Assembly: GCA_024681495.1 (NCBI GenBank)
Contig: JAILAS010000126.1
Coordinates: 1 to 31,908, forward strand
Source: Eubacterium sp.
Lineage (GTDB): Bacteria > Bacillota > Clostridia > Lachnospirales > Lachnospiraceae
Length of the DNA stretch: 31,908 bases
Direction: 5' to 3'
Part shown: piece by piece, positions 23,864-30,587 of the stretch
Layout: every line of letters begins with the position of its first letter
Numbering within the stretch: position 1 is the first letter of the stretch
Translations under genes and position numbers: made by a program
The notes under the pieces: generated by a model
What the model saw: the letters and a program-made list of their open reading frames with translations, nothing else
What the model was told of the DNA's origin: nothing
Databases searched by the model: none

Positions 23864-26602
23864 ATGAAAAAGATAAGCATAATCGTACCGGTTCATAACT
23901 CGGTGGACTTCCTTCCCGAGTGCTGGAATTCCCTGAAGACCCAGACCATGGGCACTGCGGACCTCGAGTTCATATTCGTGGACGACGCATCCACGGACGG
24001 AGGAGCCACGGTGGAGATGATTCGCGGCTTCAGGGAGGAGTGTCCCGACAGTGTGAAGGTCATCGAGCTGGAGCACAATCTGCGCCAGGGAGGGGCCAGA
24101 AATGCCGGCATGGAGGTCGCCACCGGCGAGTTCATCGAGTTCGTCGACTCCGACGACATGCTCACCCCTAACGCGTGCGAGTTCCTCTACAACAAGGCCG
24201 TGGAGAGCGGCGCCGACATAGTGGAGTTCAATAACTACAACGTCATGGACGACGGAACGGCCGAGCTTTCGGTAAAGGTCGAGGAGGCCGCATTCTATGA
24301 GATCGACGACAGCAACCGTTCGCAGTTTCTGGCGCTCGGAGTCCTCGACTGCGGCTGCTGGAATAAGCTCTACAGGCACGACTTCGTGAAAGAGGTGGGC
24401 AGCAGGTATGCGGAGCACAAGGTCTATGAGGAGCCGCTCTTCGTGTTCCCGCTGATATTGCGGGCCCGCAGGGTATGCCTCTGCGAGGAGGCTCTTTACA
24501 AGTGGATGTACAGGGACAGCGGAACGACCGTGGCAGAGGGAGGCAAGCGCCTCGTCGACAATGTGGATGTCCAGGAGGCCCTCATGGATTACCTGCAGGG
24601 CTTCGGCGATGATTTTCGTAAGTACTATCGTGAAATCGAGAAGTACTTCGCCGTGTTCTACTACTCGCTCACGCTGAGGAATGCGGCTATCGATGCGAAT
24701 GCCGATTTCACATACGAGGACTTCAACCGCATGAACGCCCGTATGCGCAGGCTCTTTCCCGATATCGCCGGCAATCCCTACCTGAAGAACGCAGATGTGA
24801 CGACCGAGGTTTCGCTCGGATTCATCAGAAAGGACGCGGCCTCGCAGGGGGAGCTTCACGAAATGCTGGACGGCCTTCGCGCGGTTATAGAAAAGCGGCT
24901 GACCACATTCATCGTCGCGGTGCGCAATGTGGCGGGCGGCGACGCGGAGCGCCTTATCGACTCACTGTCGGATCAGAGCGTTGGAAGGGTGGCGATTAAG
25001 TCTGTGATTATCGACGGCGGCGCGCCGCTTAACGTGGACGAAATCGGAGAGGATGACTACGTCATCTTCGCGGACTCCTCGATGATATTCGCCCGCGATG
25101 CCATCGAACAGCTCGACGACATCATAAAGAGGAGCCACGCCGACGCACTCCAGTACGTGGTATCCGGGGTCGGGCGCGGGTTCCTTAACCACAGGCGGGA
25201 CAGGGCCTGTGCGAAGGGTTGGGACAGATACGACCTCTTCGGGCGCGACGGACTGAACGCGCTTTTGAGTGGCAGGGCGCTGGACGAGCGGGCGACCGGC
25301 AAGGTCATCCGGGGCGGCGCACTCAGGAGGCTGGCCGGATTGTCGGCGAATGCCGACGGGGGCTGGGGAAGATGGAGTCTCTCGGATTATGTAAACCTGA
25401 GGGGCGTGTGCGTTACGGCCGCGGATTTGGCGTATAAGGTCGTGCCGCCGGCAGGCCGGCGCGAGCAGGGGCCGGCGGATCCCCAGGCGGCCATCGATAT
25501 GATTAACGATGCGATGAACGAGCTGGGCGCGCTCATGGACTATCCCGCCGTGAGGGGCGGCTGCATGGAGGCGCTCGAGTATCATTTTATAAAGAAGGTG
25601 ACGGGCGAGATCACGGACTGCGTGCTGGCTCTCGACGAGGCGGTGGCCTTCGAGCTCGTGAAGTTCGTGGGCGACACGGTCAGGGCGGTGTTCCCGAACT
25701 GGCTGGCCAATAACCTCATATATAAGGAGGGCAGGGAGCTGATGGATGCGCTGAGGCTCTACGCCATCTCTTTCGAGGATGCGGCGAAGATGATGGAGTA
25801 CGTGCGGGAGAAGGGGCTGGACGCGCGGGAGCTGCCCGGCGTGAGCGTCGTGATTCCCACGCACGAGAGGCCGGTGAAGCTGCGCGAGGCCGTGGAGAGC
25901 ATCGCCATTCAGACGCTCGGGAAGCTGGAGATCATCATGGTGGACGACGCCTCGAACGACAATACGCCCGAGGCCGCGCAGGCGCTGGTGGAGGAGTACA
26001 CGGCGCTGGGATACGACATCCGATATATACGCAACGAGAAGAACATGGGGACGTCCTACACGAAGAACGCAGGCATAAGGGTCGCCAAGTACGACTACGT
26101 GGCGTACTGCGATGACGACGACCTGTGCAGGGCGGACAAGCTGGAAAAGCAGCTCAGGGCGCTTCTGAAGGAGCCGGAGGCCGGGTTCTGCTACTGCGAG
26201 GCGGTCTATCACCTGGTCGAGTCCGACGCGCCGGGGTTCATACCAGACAGGAGGCTTCCTTCTTATAGAAAGGAGGGGTATATCTACCCGCAGCTGCTCC
26301 CGAAGAACATAGTGGAGGGGCCGACCATGATGTATCGCAGGGAGGTGCTCGAGGAGGCCGGGCTTTTCGCCGAGGACCTCAGGGTATTCGAGGACTGGGA
26401 TCTGGCGCTCCGGCTTTCGGAGAACAGGCCGGTGGTCTTCGTGGACGAGCCACTTTACGATTACTACCAGAGCGTGCTGAGCCTGGCGCACTACACGGAC
26501 AAGAGCCAGATGACGTCGGCAAACGACAGCATCGACAGGTTTTATGCGAAGTACGCGGAGGTGAAGAAGACCTACGGGCTCAAGCCGTCGGTTCGCACGT
26601 AG
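23864..26602 (+). CDS. Multidomain glycosyltransferase with three GT-A modules, the middle one degenerate
   Basis: A 912-residue protein, starting at the ATG at 23864 eight bases after AGGAG (a longer in-frame GTG opens inside the terminator). Module 1 (about 1-320) is a GT2 enzyme with IIVPVHNSVDFL, FVDDASTDGG, FVDSDD (near 92-97) and YEEPLF (near 187). Module 2 (about 345-470) keeps the fold pattern (TTFIVAVRNVAGG, SVIIDGG) but has FADSS where DxD is expected, so it looks catalytically dead. A helical linker runs from about 530 to 655. Module 3 (about 658-905) is an intact GT2 enzyme with VSVVIPTHERP, MVDDASNDNTPEAA, YCDDDD (near 748) and FEDWDLA (near 842). Two active sites suggest it builds a short glycan by two successive additions. 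Last gene of the island; a bidirectional terminator follows. Confidence 0.88.
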   Translation: MKKISIIVPVHNSVDFLPECWNSLKTQTMGTADLEFIFVDDASTDGGATVEMIRGFREECPDSVKVIELEHNLRQGGARNAGMEVATGEFIEFVDSDDMLTPNACEFLYNKAVESGADIVEFNNYNVMDDGTAELSVKVEEAAFYEIDDSNRSQFLALGVLDCGCWNKLYRHDFVKEVGSRYAEHKVYEEPLFVFPLILRARRVCLCEEALYKWMYRDSGTTVAEGGKRLVDNVDVQEALMDYLQGFGDDFRKYYREIEKYFAVFYYSLTLRNAAIDANADFTYEDFNRMNARMRRLFPDIAGNPYLKNADVTTEVSLGFIRKDAASQGELHEMLDGLRAVIEKRLTTFIVAVRNVAGGDAERLIDSLSDQSVGRVAIKSVIIDGGAPLNVDEIGEDDYVIFADSSMIFARDAIEQLDDIIKRSHADALQYVVSGVGRGFLNHRRDRACAKGWDRYDLFGRDGLNALLSGRALDERATGKVIRGGALRRLAGLSANADGGWGRWSLSDYVNLRGVCVTAADLAYKVVPPAGRREQGPADPQAAIDMINDAMNELGALMDYPAVRGGCMEALEYHFIKKVTGEITDCVLALDEAVAFELVKFVGDTVRAVFPNWLANNLIYKEGRELMDALRLYAISFEDAAKMMEYVREKGLDARELPGVSVVIPTHERPVKLREAVESIAIQTLGKLEIIMVDDASNDNTPEAAQALVEEYTALGYDIRYIRNEKNMGTSYTKNAGIRVAKYDYVAYCDDDDLCRADKLEKQLRALLKEPEAGFCYCEAVYHLVESDAPGFIPDRRLPSYRKEGYIYPQLLPKNIVEGPTMMYRREVLEEAGLFAEDLRVFEDWDLALRLSENRPVVFVDEPLYDYYQSVLSLAHYTDKSQMTSANDSIDRFYAKYAEVKKTYGLKPSVRT

Positions 26603-26640
26603 AGAACTATCCTAATTTAGATATAGGAAATTTTGGGCAA

Positions 26641-26677
26641 AAAAATCCCGCTTCGGTTAACATCGAAACGGGATTTT
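26641..26677. terminator. Bidirectional intrinsic terminator between convergent genes
   Basis: AAAATCCCG and CGGGATTTT form the outer stem, with an inner TTCG/CGAA stem and a short loop. A-rich and T-rich flanks give a T tract in both directions, serving the glycosyltransferase gene and the FliD-like gene, whose stop codon overlaps it. Confidence 0.88.
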
Positions 26678-27974
26678 ATCTACCTGCTGAGAAGAGCATG
26701 CCTGCGTACTGGCTGGTAGCGTATGGGGCAGTGAAGTTGTGCCCGGGATTCTTATAGGCGCATATCTTCTTATCCACGAAGTCTATCGGGTTAAGAGATG
26801 TGCGGACCGCCAGTCGGGATACCGTGTTCTTGAAGCGGTTCAGTGTGTCGAGGGATTCCTTCCAGTTCGAATCCGATGCCGCATCCGTGAGGAGGGCCCT
26901 GTCGATGTTGATGGATCCGTCTTCGTCGAACTCGAGGCCCATCGGCATGAGGTCGTCGGTGTATCTCTGAGCGACTCCGGTCACGAGGTTTTTGAGCTTG
27001 TTCATCTCGGTGTTGGTGCCACTGTACCGGTTCGCCACGTCGGCGAGGTTGTTATAGGCATCTACGAGGGTGGTCACATTGTCGGCCACTGCTTCTGCAT
27101 CGGACTTGAAGTCGATGGTGACGGGGCCGTCGGATGTGGGCTCGTGGAGAGTGATCTCAAATGCCTTATTTATGGTGAAGTTGTTCGAGTAACTCGAGTG
27201 CGGTGCGCCGTTCAGCGTGAACGAGGAGTTCGATGCGGGACGGGAGACGTTATCGAGCTGCAGTATATTCATGGCGAACTTGGAACGCTCTGTCTCGTCT
27301 GCCGAAATCTCGAAGAGCGAGGTCTCGTTCGCGGTGAGTCCGGTCTGCTGCGATTCCATGCGAATCGCACTCTGTCCGTTCGCGTTCTCAATCACCTGAG
27401 CATTAATGCCGAGCTTGGCGTTGGTAATGAGGTTCGCCAGTCGGGAGTTGATGTTATAGTTCGTGTCGCCGACCTTTACGGAGAATTCGAAGGTGAACGC
27501 TGTCTGATTCGCCTTAAGATCGAAGGAGTAATCGCCGGGCGCCAGGGACAGGCCGCTGTTATTAAGGAAGGCACTGGTGTTAACCTGGGTCTGCGCGAGC
27601 TTCTCTACGTCGATATCGAAGCTGCCCGCACCGCCGGCCGATTCGCCCTCGCCGAGGTACTCAACGGAAACGCGGGAGTCGTCTGTGGAATAGGCTATCT
27701 TCTTCTTGAAGTCGCCCTCGTCCTCGTCGAAGTTCTCGTTAAGGGACGACAATGCGTTCTGAATGCCTCTGGAGGCCTCTTTAATATCAATGGCGAAACG
27801 CTGGGCTTCATCGGGATTGACCAGCTTATACAGAGGGGATTCTTTATTTACTTTTAAAATGGAATTATAGACGTTACGAAGATCGCTCTTCTTATGCGTG
27901 TCATAACGCGTCGGCGAAAGCGATTTACCGTATGTCGTCATATAGTAATTATAGGCGTTATCTACTACTGCCAT
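26676..27974 (-). CDS. Divergent FliD-like flagellar protein
   Basis: A 432-residue protein that resembles FliD in its middle and C-terminal parts but lacks the GLxSGLDT start. Residues about 118-225 follow the FliD/hook-IN pattern (FDIDVEKLAQTQVNTSAFL, then LANLITNAKLGINAQVIENANGQSAIRMES). Residues 286-365 follow the C-terminal FliD pattern (FKSDAEAVADNVTTLVDAYNNLADVA, GLEFDEDGSINIDRALL). The end (YATSQYAGMLFSAGR) is short, without the long coiled helix of true FliD. AAAGGAGGGG precedes the ATG. It stands alone on the minus strand behind a sigma-28-like promoter. It could be a second cap, a filament-associated protein, or a secreted relative; the role is unknown. Confidence 0.72.
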   Translation of the reverse strand: MAVVDNAYNYYMTTYGKSLSPTRYDTHKKSDLRNVYNSILKVNKESPLYKLVNPDEAQRFAIDIKEASRGIQNALSSLNENFDEDEGDFKKKIAYSTDDSRVSVEYLGEGESAGGAGSFDIDVEKLAQTQVNTSAFLNNSGLSLAPGDYSFDLKANQTAFTFEFSVKVGDTNYNINSRLANLITNAKLGINAQVIENANGQSAIRMESQQTGLTANETSLFEISADETERSKFAMNILQLDNVSRPASNSSFTLNGAPHSSYSNNFTINKAFEITLHEPTSDGPVTIDFKSDAEAVADNVTTLVDAYNNLADVANRYSGTNTEMNKLKNLVTGVAQRYTDDLMPMGLEFDEDGSINIDRALLTDAASDSNWKESLDTLNRFKNTVSRLAVRTSLNPIDFVDKKICAYKNPGHNFTAPYATSQYAGMLFSAGR

Positions 27975-27998
27975 TCGACTCCCCTCCTTTCGTCCATG

Positions 27999-28024
27999 AT
28001 TTCGGGGACAGTAAAGTCCATTTA
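27999..28024 (-). promoter_or_regulatory. Sigma-28 like promoter for the FliD-like gene
   Basis: On the minus strand TAAA, 15 bp, CCGAAAT matches the consensus at all four -35 and six of seven -10 positions. The predicted start lies just before the AAAGGAGGGG ribosome binding site, giving a very short leader. Confidence 0.6.
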
Positions 28025-28203
28025 CCTAGCCTGATTTTACCACCCCCTATAGGTGTTTGTCACGCAGAAATTGAAGCGAAAACCGCTGTTTAGCGCAATT
28101 TTGTGAATTATTACCTAAGGATTTAAGAAAGCGTTGTTAAAAAAGTTGTGGCAATTGAGCGAAAAGTATGTTAAAATACTACTCCAAACACCTGAAAAAA
28201 CGG

Positions 28204-28232
28204 TTGACTCGGGCTTTTAGGTGTGTTATAGT
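28204..28232 (+). promoter_or_regulatory. Sigma-A promoter of the rpmG-secE-nusG-rplK-rplA operon
   Basis: TTGACT, 17 bp, TATAGT is a near-consensus vegetative promoter, about 78 bases before rpmG. An A/T-rich stretch with TTAAAAT at 28170-28176 might be a second, weaker promoter. Nothing else is recognised in the gap between the FliD-like gene and rpmG. Confidence 0.8.
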
Positions 28233-28234
28233 AG

Positions 28235-28270
28235 TTGGGCAAAAGCAATAGGCTTTTTTTTTATGCTCAA
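28235..28270 (+). promoter_or_regulatory. Leader hairpin at the 5' end of the rpmG operon transcript
   Basis: TTGGGCA pairs with TGCTCAA (one G-U), and inside it AAGC pairs with GCTT followed by a run of T. The whole structure begins at the predicted transcription start. It could be a stabilising 5' stem, and the inner stem plus T run could act as a weak attenuator. Confidence 0.35.
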
Positions 28271-28309
28271 TTTTTAGATTATTTTTGAAACCGGACGGAG
28301 GTGGAAACG

Positions 28310-28459
28310 GTGCGAGTAAAGATCACATTGGCATGCACAGAATGCCAGAACCGCAACTATGACATGACCAAGGATAAGAGGAATCATCCCGACAGGATGG
28401 AAACCAAGAAGTATTGCAAATTCTGCAAGACGCACACGTTACATAAGGAAACCAAGTAA
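28310..28459 (+). CDS. rpmG: 50S ribosomal protein L33
   Basis: Large-subunit ribosomal protein. Reading from the GTG at 28310 gives 49 residues starting MRVKITLACTEC and ending HTLHKETK, the normal L33 length and pattern. The four cysteines at 9, 12, 36 and 39 (CTEC and CKFC) form the zinc-binding ribbon of the zinc-containing L33 type. GGAGG lies eight bases before the GTG. It is first in the operon with secE and nusG, a common Firmicute arrangement. Confidence 0.95.
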   Translation: MRVKITLACTECQNRNYDMTKDKRNHPDRMETKKYCKFCKTHTLHKETK

Positions 28460-28475
28460 CAGGTAAGGAGACGCT

Positions 28476-28679
28476 ATGGCGCAGAGCAACGAAAACGCGA
28501 ACAAGGTAAGTTGGTGGGATGGCCTCAGGGCCGAGTTCAACAAGATTATCTGGCCCGACAGAGAGTCGGTAAGCAAGCAGACGGTGGCTGTGGTTGTCAC
28601 ATCTGTTATTGTGGGTGTGTTGATTGCGTTCATCGATACTATAGTTAAGTACGGAATCGACTGGTTTATCGCTTTATAG
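28476..28679 (+). CDS. secE: Preprotein translocase subunit SecE
   Basis: Small membrane subunit of the SecYEG channel. The 67-residue protein has the conserved amphipathic WWDGLRAEFNKIIWPDRESVSKQT segment (about 13-36) followed by a single membrane helix (about 37-58). AAGGAG precedes the ATG. It lies between rpmG and nusG, the standard location. Confidence 0.95.
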   Translation: MAQSNENANKVSWWDGLRAEFNKIIWPDRESVSKQTVAVVVTSVIVGVLIAFIDTIVKYGIDWFIAL

Positions 28680-28693
28680 GGAGGAGGATGCAT

Positions 28694-29218
28694 ATGGATC
28701 AGGAGCAGGAAGCTCGCTGGTATGTCGTCCACACCTATTCCGGCTATGAGATGAAGGTCAAGAACAACATCGAGAGAACCATCAAGAACAGAGACCTTGG
28801 AAATGAAATCATAGAGGTTAGGGTTCCCATGCAGGAAGTCGTCGAGATTAAAGACGGCAAGGCGACACCGGCTAAGAAGAAACTATTTCCCGGATACGTT
28901 CTCATCAACATGGTGATGAACGATGAGACCTGGTACGTGGTTCGTAACACCCGTGGTGTAACGGGATTTGTTGGACCCGGATCCAAGCCCGTGCCCCTCA
29001 CTGAGGCCGAGATGAGGCCTCTGGGCATTAAGGTTGAGGATATAGTTGCTGATTTTGCGGTCGGAGATACCATCGCTGTGATCGGCGGAGTCTGGAAGGA
29101 TACCGTCGGAGTCGTACAGGCGATGAACCCCGGAAAGCAGACAGTTACTATCAATGTGGAGCTCTTCGGAAGGGAGACCCCCGTAGAGATAAGCTTCGCA
29201 GAAGTTCAAAAGATGTAA
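28694..29218 (+). CDS. nusG: Transcription elongation and antitermination factor NusG
   Basis: Binds RNA polymerase and couples it to translation or Rho. I chose the ATG at 28694 (MDQEQEARWYVVHTYSG) because GAGGAGG lies six bases upstream; the ATG at 28688 abuts that site. The 174-residue protein has the NGN domain (WYVVHTYSGYEMKVKNNI at about 8-25, FPGYVLINM near 68-76) and the C-terminal KOW domain (VGDTIAVIGGVWKDTVGVVQAMN near 121-143). Confidence 0.96.
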   Translation: MDQEQEARWYVVHTYSGYEMKVKNNIERTIKNRDLGNEIIEVRVPMQEVVEIKDGKATPAKKKLFPGYVLINMVMNDETWYVVRNTRGVTGFVGPGSKPVPLTEAEMRPLGIKVEDIVADFAVGDTIAVIGGVWKDTVGVVQAMNPGKQTVTINVELFGRETPVEISFAEVQKM

Positions 29219-29298
29219 AACGCACGGAACGGAGAGATTCGTTCCATTGGCGTATTGCATATAGGTTTTTTATTTTATACGAATAAGGAGATGATATC

Positions 29299-29724
29299 AT
29301 GGCTAAGAAAGTAGAGGGTTATATCAAGCTGCAGATACCTGCCGGCAAGGCAACACCTGCACCGCCTGTTGGCCCCGCATTAGGACAGCACGGTGTGAAC
29401 ATCGTGGCCTTCACCAAGGAGTTTAACGCTCGTACCGCCGATCAGGGTGATCTTATTATCCCCGTAGTTATCACGGTATACGCAGATAAGAGCTTTAGCT
29501 TCATCACGAAGACCCCGCCCGCACCCGTTCTCATCAAGAAGGCATGCAAGATCCAGTCAGGATCCGGCGAGCCTAACAAGACCAAGGTGGCGACTATCAC
29601 CAGAGCTCAGCTTGAGGAGATTGCGCAGACTAAGATGAAGGATCTTAACGCAGCTTCTCTGGACGCCGCAGTCAGCATGATTGCAGGCACATGCCGAAGC
29701 ATGGGCGTAACAGTAGCAGACTAA
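29299..29724 (+). CDS. rplK: 50S ribosomal protein L11
   Basis: Forms the GTPase-associated centre with 23S rRNA. The 141-residue length is exact for the family. It has the N-terminal KLQIPAGKATPAPPVGPALGQ block and the C-terminal rRNA-binding domain with KMKDLNAASLDAAVSMIAGTCRSMG. AAGGAG precedes the ATG by eight bases. The 80-base gap after nusG contains a GGAACG/CGTTCC hairpin at about 29226-29245. Confidence 0.97.
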   Translation: MAKKVEGYIKLQIPAGKATPAPPVGPALGQHGVNIVAFTKEFNARTADQGDLIIPVVITVYADKSFSFITKTPPAPVLIKKACKIQSGSGEPNKTKVATITRAQLEEIAQTKMKDLNAASLDAAVSMIAGTCRSMGVTVAD

Positions 29725-29737
29725 TTTTTTAGTTCAG

Positions 29738-29759
29738 TGGGAGGGCCTTAGGCCCGCCA
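29738..29759 (+). promoter_or_regulatory. Hairpin between rplK and rplA, possible L1 binding site
   Basis: GGGCC-TTA-GGCCC is extended by TGG and CCA across a small unequal internal loop (GA against G). A stem-internal loop-stem shape near the rplA start is where L1 is known to repress its own operon, but the match to the L1 motif was not proven. Confidence 0.35.
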
Positions 29760-29777
29760 TACCACAGGAGGTTATTT

Positions 29778-30470
29778 ATGAAACACAGTAAGAGATTTAC
29801 TGAGGGCGCAGCTAAGATCGAAAGAGAAAAGCTCTACGATAGCGAAGAGGCTATTACCCTCGTAAAGCAGAATGCAAACGCTAAGTTCGATGAGACCATC
29901 GAGGCACACATCCGTACCGGTTGTGACGGACGTCACGCCGAGCAGCAGATTCGTGGTGCTGTAGTACTTCCTCACGGAACAGGTAAGACCATTCGCATCC
30001 TGGTATTCGCCAAGGGCGAGAAGGTCGACGAGGCTGAGCAGGCCGGAGCTGACTATGTTGGCGGCGAGGAGCTCATCCCCAAGATTCAGAACGATGGTTG
30101 GTTCGAATTCGATGCAGTAATCGCTACACCGGACATGATGGGCGTTGTTGGACGTCTCGGTAGGGTGCCCGGACCCAAGGGTCTTATGCCCAACCCCAAG
30201 GCAGGAACGGTAACCATGGACGTTGCCAAGGCTATCAACGACATTAAAGCCGGTAAGATCGAGTATCGTCTGGATAAGACGAACATCGTACACGTACCCG
30301 TTGGAAAGGCTTCCTTCACCGAGGAGCAGCTGGCAGATAACTTCCAGACCCTTATGGATGCCATTGTAAAGGCTAAGCCCGCTTCTCTTAAGGGCCAGTA
30401 CATTAAGAGCCTTACGCTCACATCTACAATGGGACCGGGAGTGAAGCTCAACACTACCAAGTACGTGTAG
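29778..30470 (+). CDS. rplA: 50S ribosomal protein L1
   Basis: L1-stalk protein of the ribosome. The 230-residue protein has the family start (KHSKRFTEGAAKIEREKLYDSEEAI), the conserved VLPHGTGKTIRILVFAKGEK (near 56-75), the MPNPKAGTVT signature (near 136-145) and LTSTMGPGVKLN at the end. AGGAGG precedes the ATG. It is last in the operon: a strong terminator follows, and the usual downstream genes rplJ and rplL are absent. Confidence 0.97.
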   Translation: MKHSKRFTEGAAKIEREKLYDSEEAITLVKQNANAKFDETIEAHIRTGCDGRHAEQQIRGAVVLPHGTGKTIRILVFAKGEKVDEAEQAGADYVGGEELIPKIQNDGWFEFDAVIATPDMMGVVGRLGRVPGPKGLMPNPKAGTVTMDVAKAINDIKAGKIEYRLDKTNIVHVPVGKASFTEEQLADNFQTLMDAIVKAKPASLKGQYIKSLTLTSTMGPGVKLNTTKYV

Positions 30471-30497
30471 CCATAATCATCTACCGTATAACCATAA

Positions 30498-30526
30498 TCC
30501 CGGGGCTTATGCCCCGGGGTTTTTTT
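30498..30526 (+). terminator. Strong intrinsic terminator after rplA
   Basis: CCCGGGGC and GCCCCGGG form a perfect 8-bp GC stem with a TTAT loop, extended by a T-G wobble and followed by seven T. Confidence 0.95.
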
Positions 30527-30587
30527 GCTTAAAAAGGAACCGCCGGAAAGGACGCCCGGCCGGGGAGATAAAATCGAGGGATAGGAA

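Noticed and set aside
24962..26491. 509-residue open frame antisense to the large glycosyltransferase
   Set aside because: It is rich in His, Arg, Leu and Val as expected from reversed GC-rich coding sequence, and the plus-strand GT2 motifs are unmistakable.
26739..27857. 372-residue open frame on the plus strand opposite the FliD-like gene
   Set aside because: No ribosome binding site and typical shadow composition; the minus-strand frame has FliD patterns, an AAAGGAGGGG site and a promoter.
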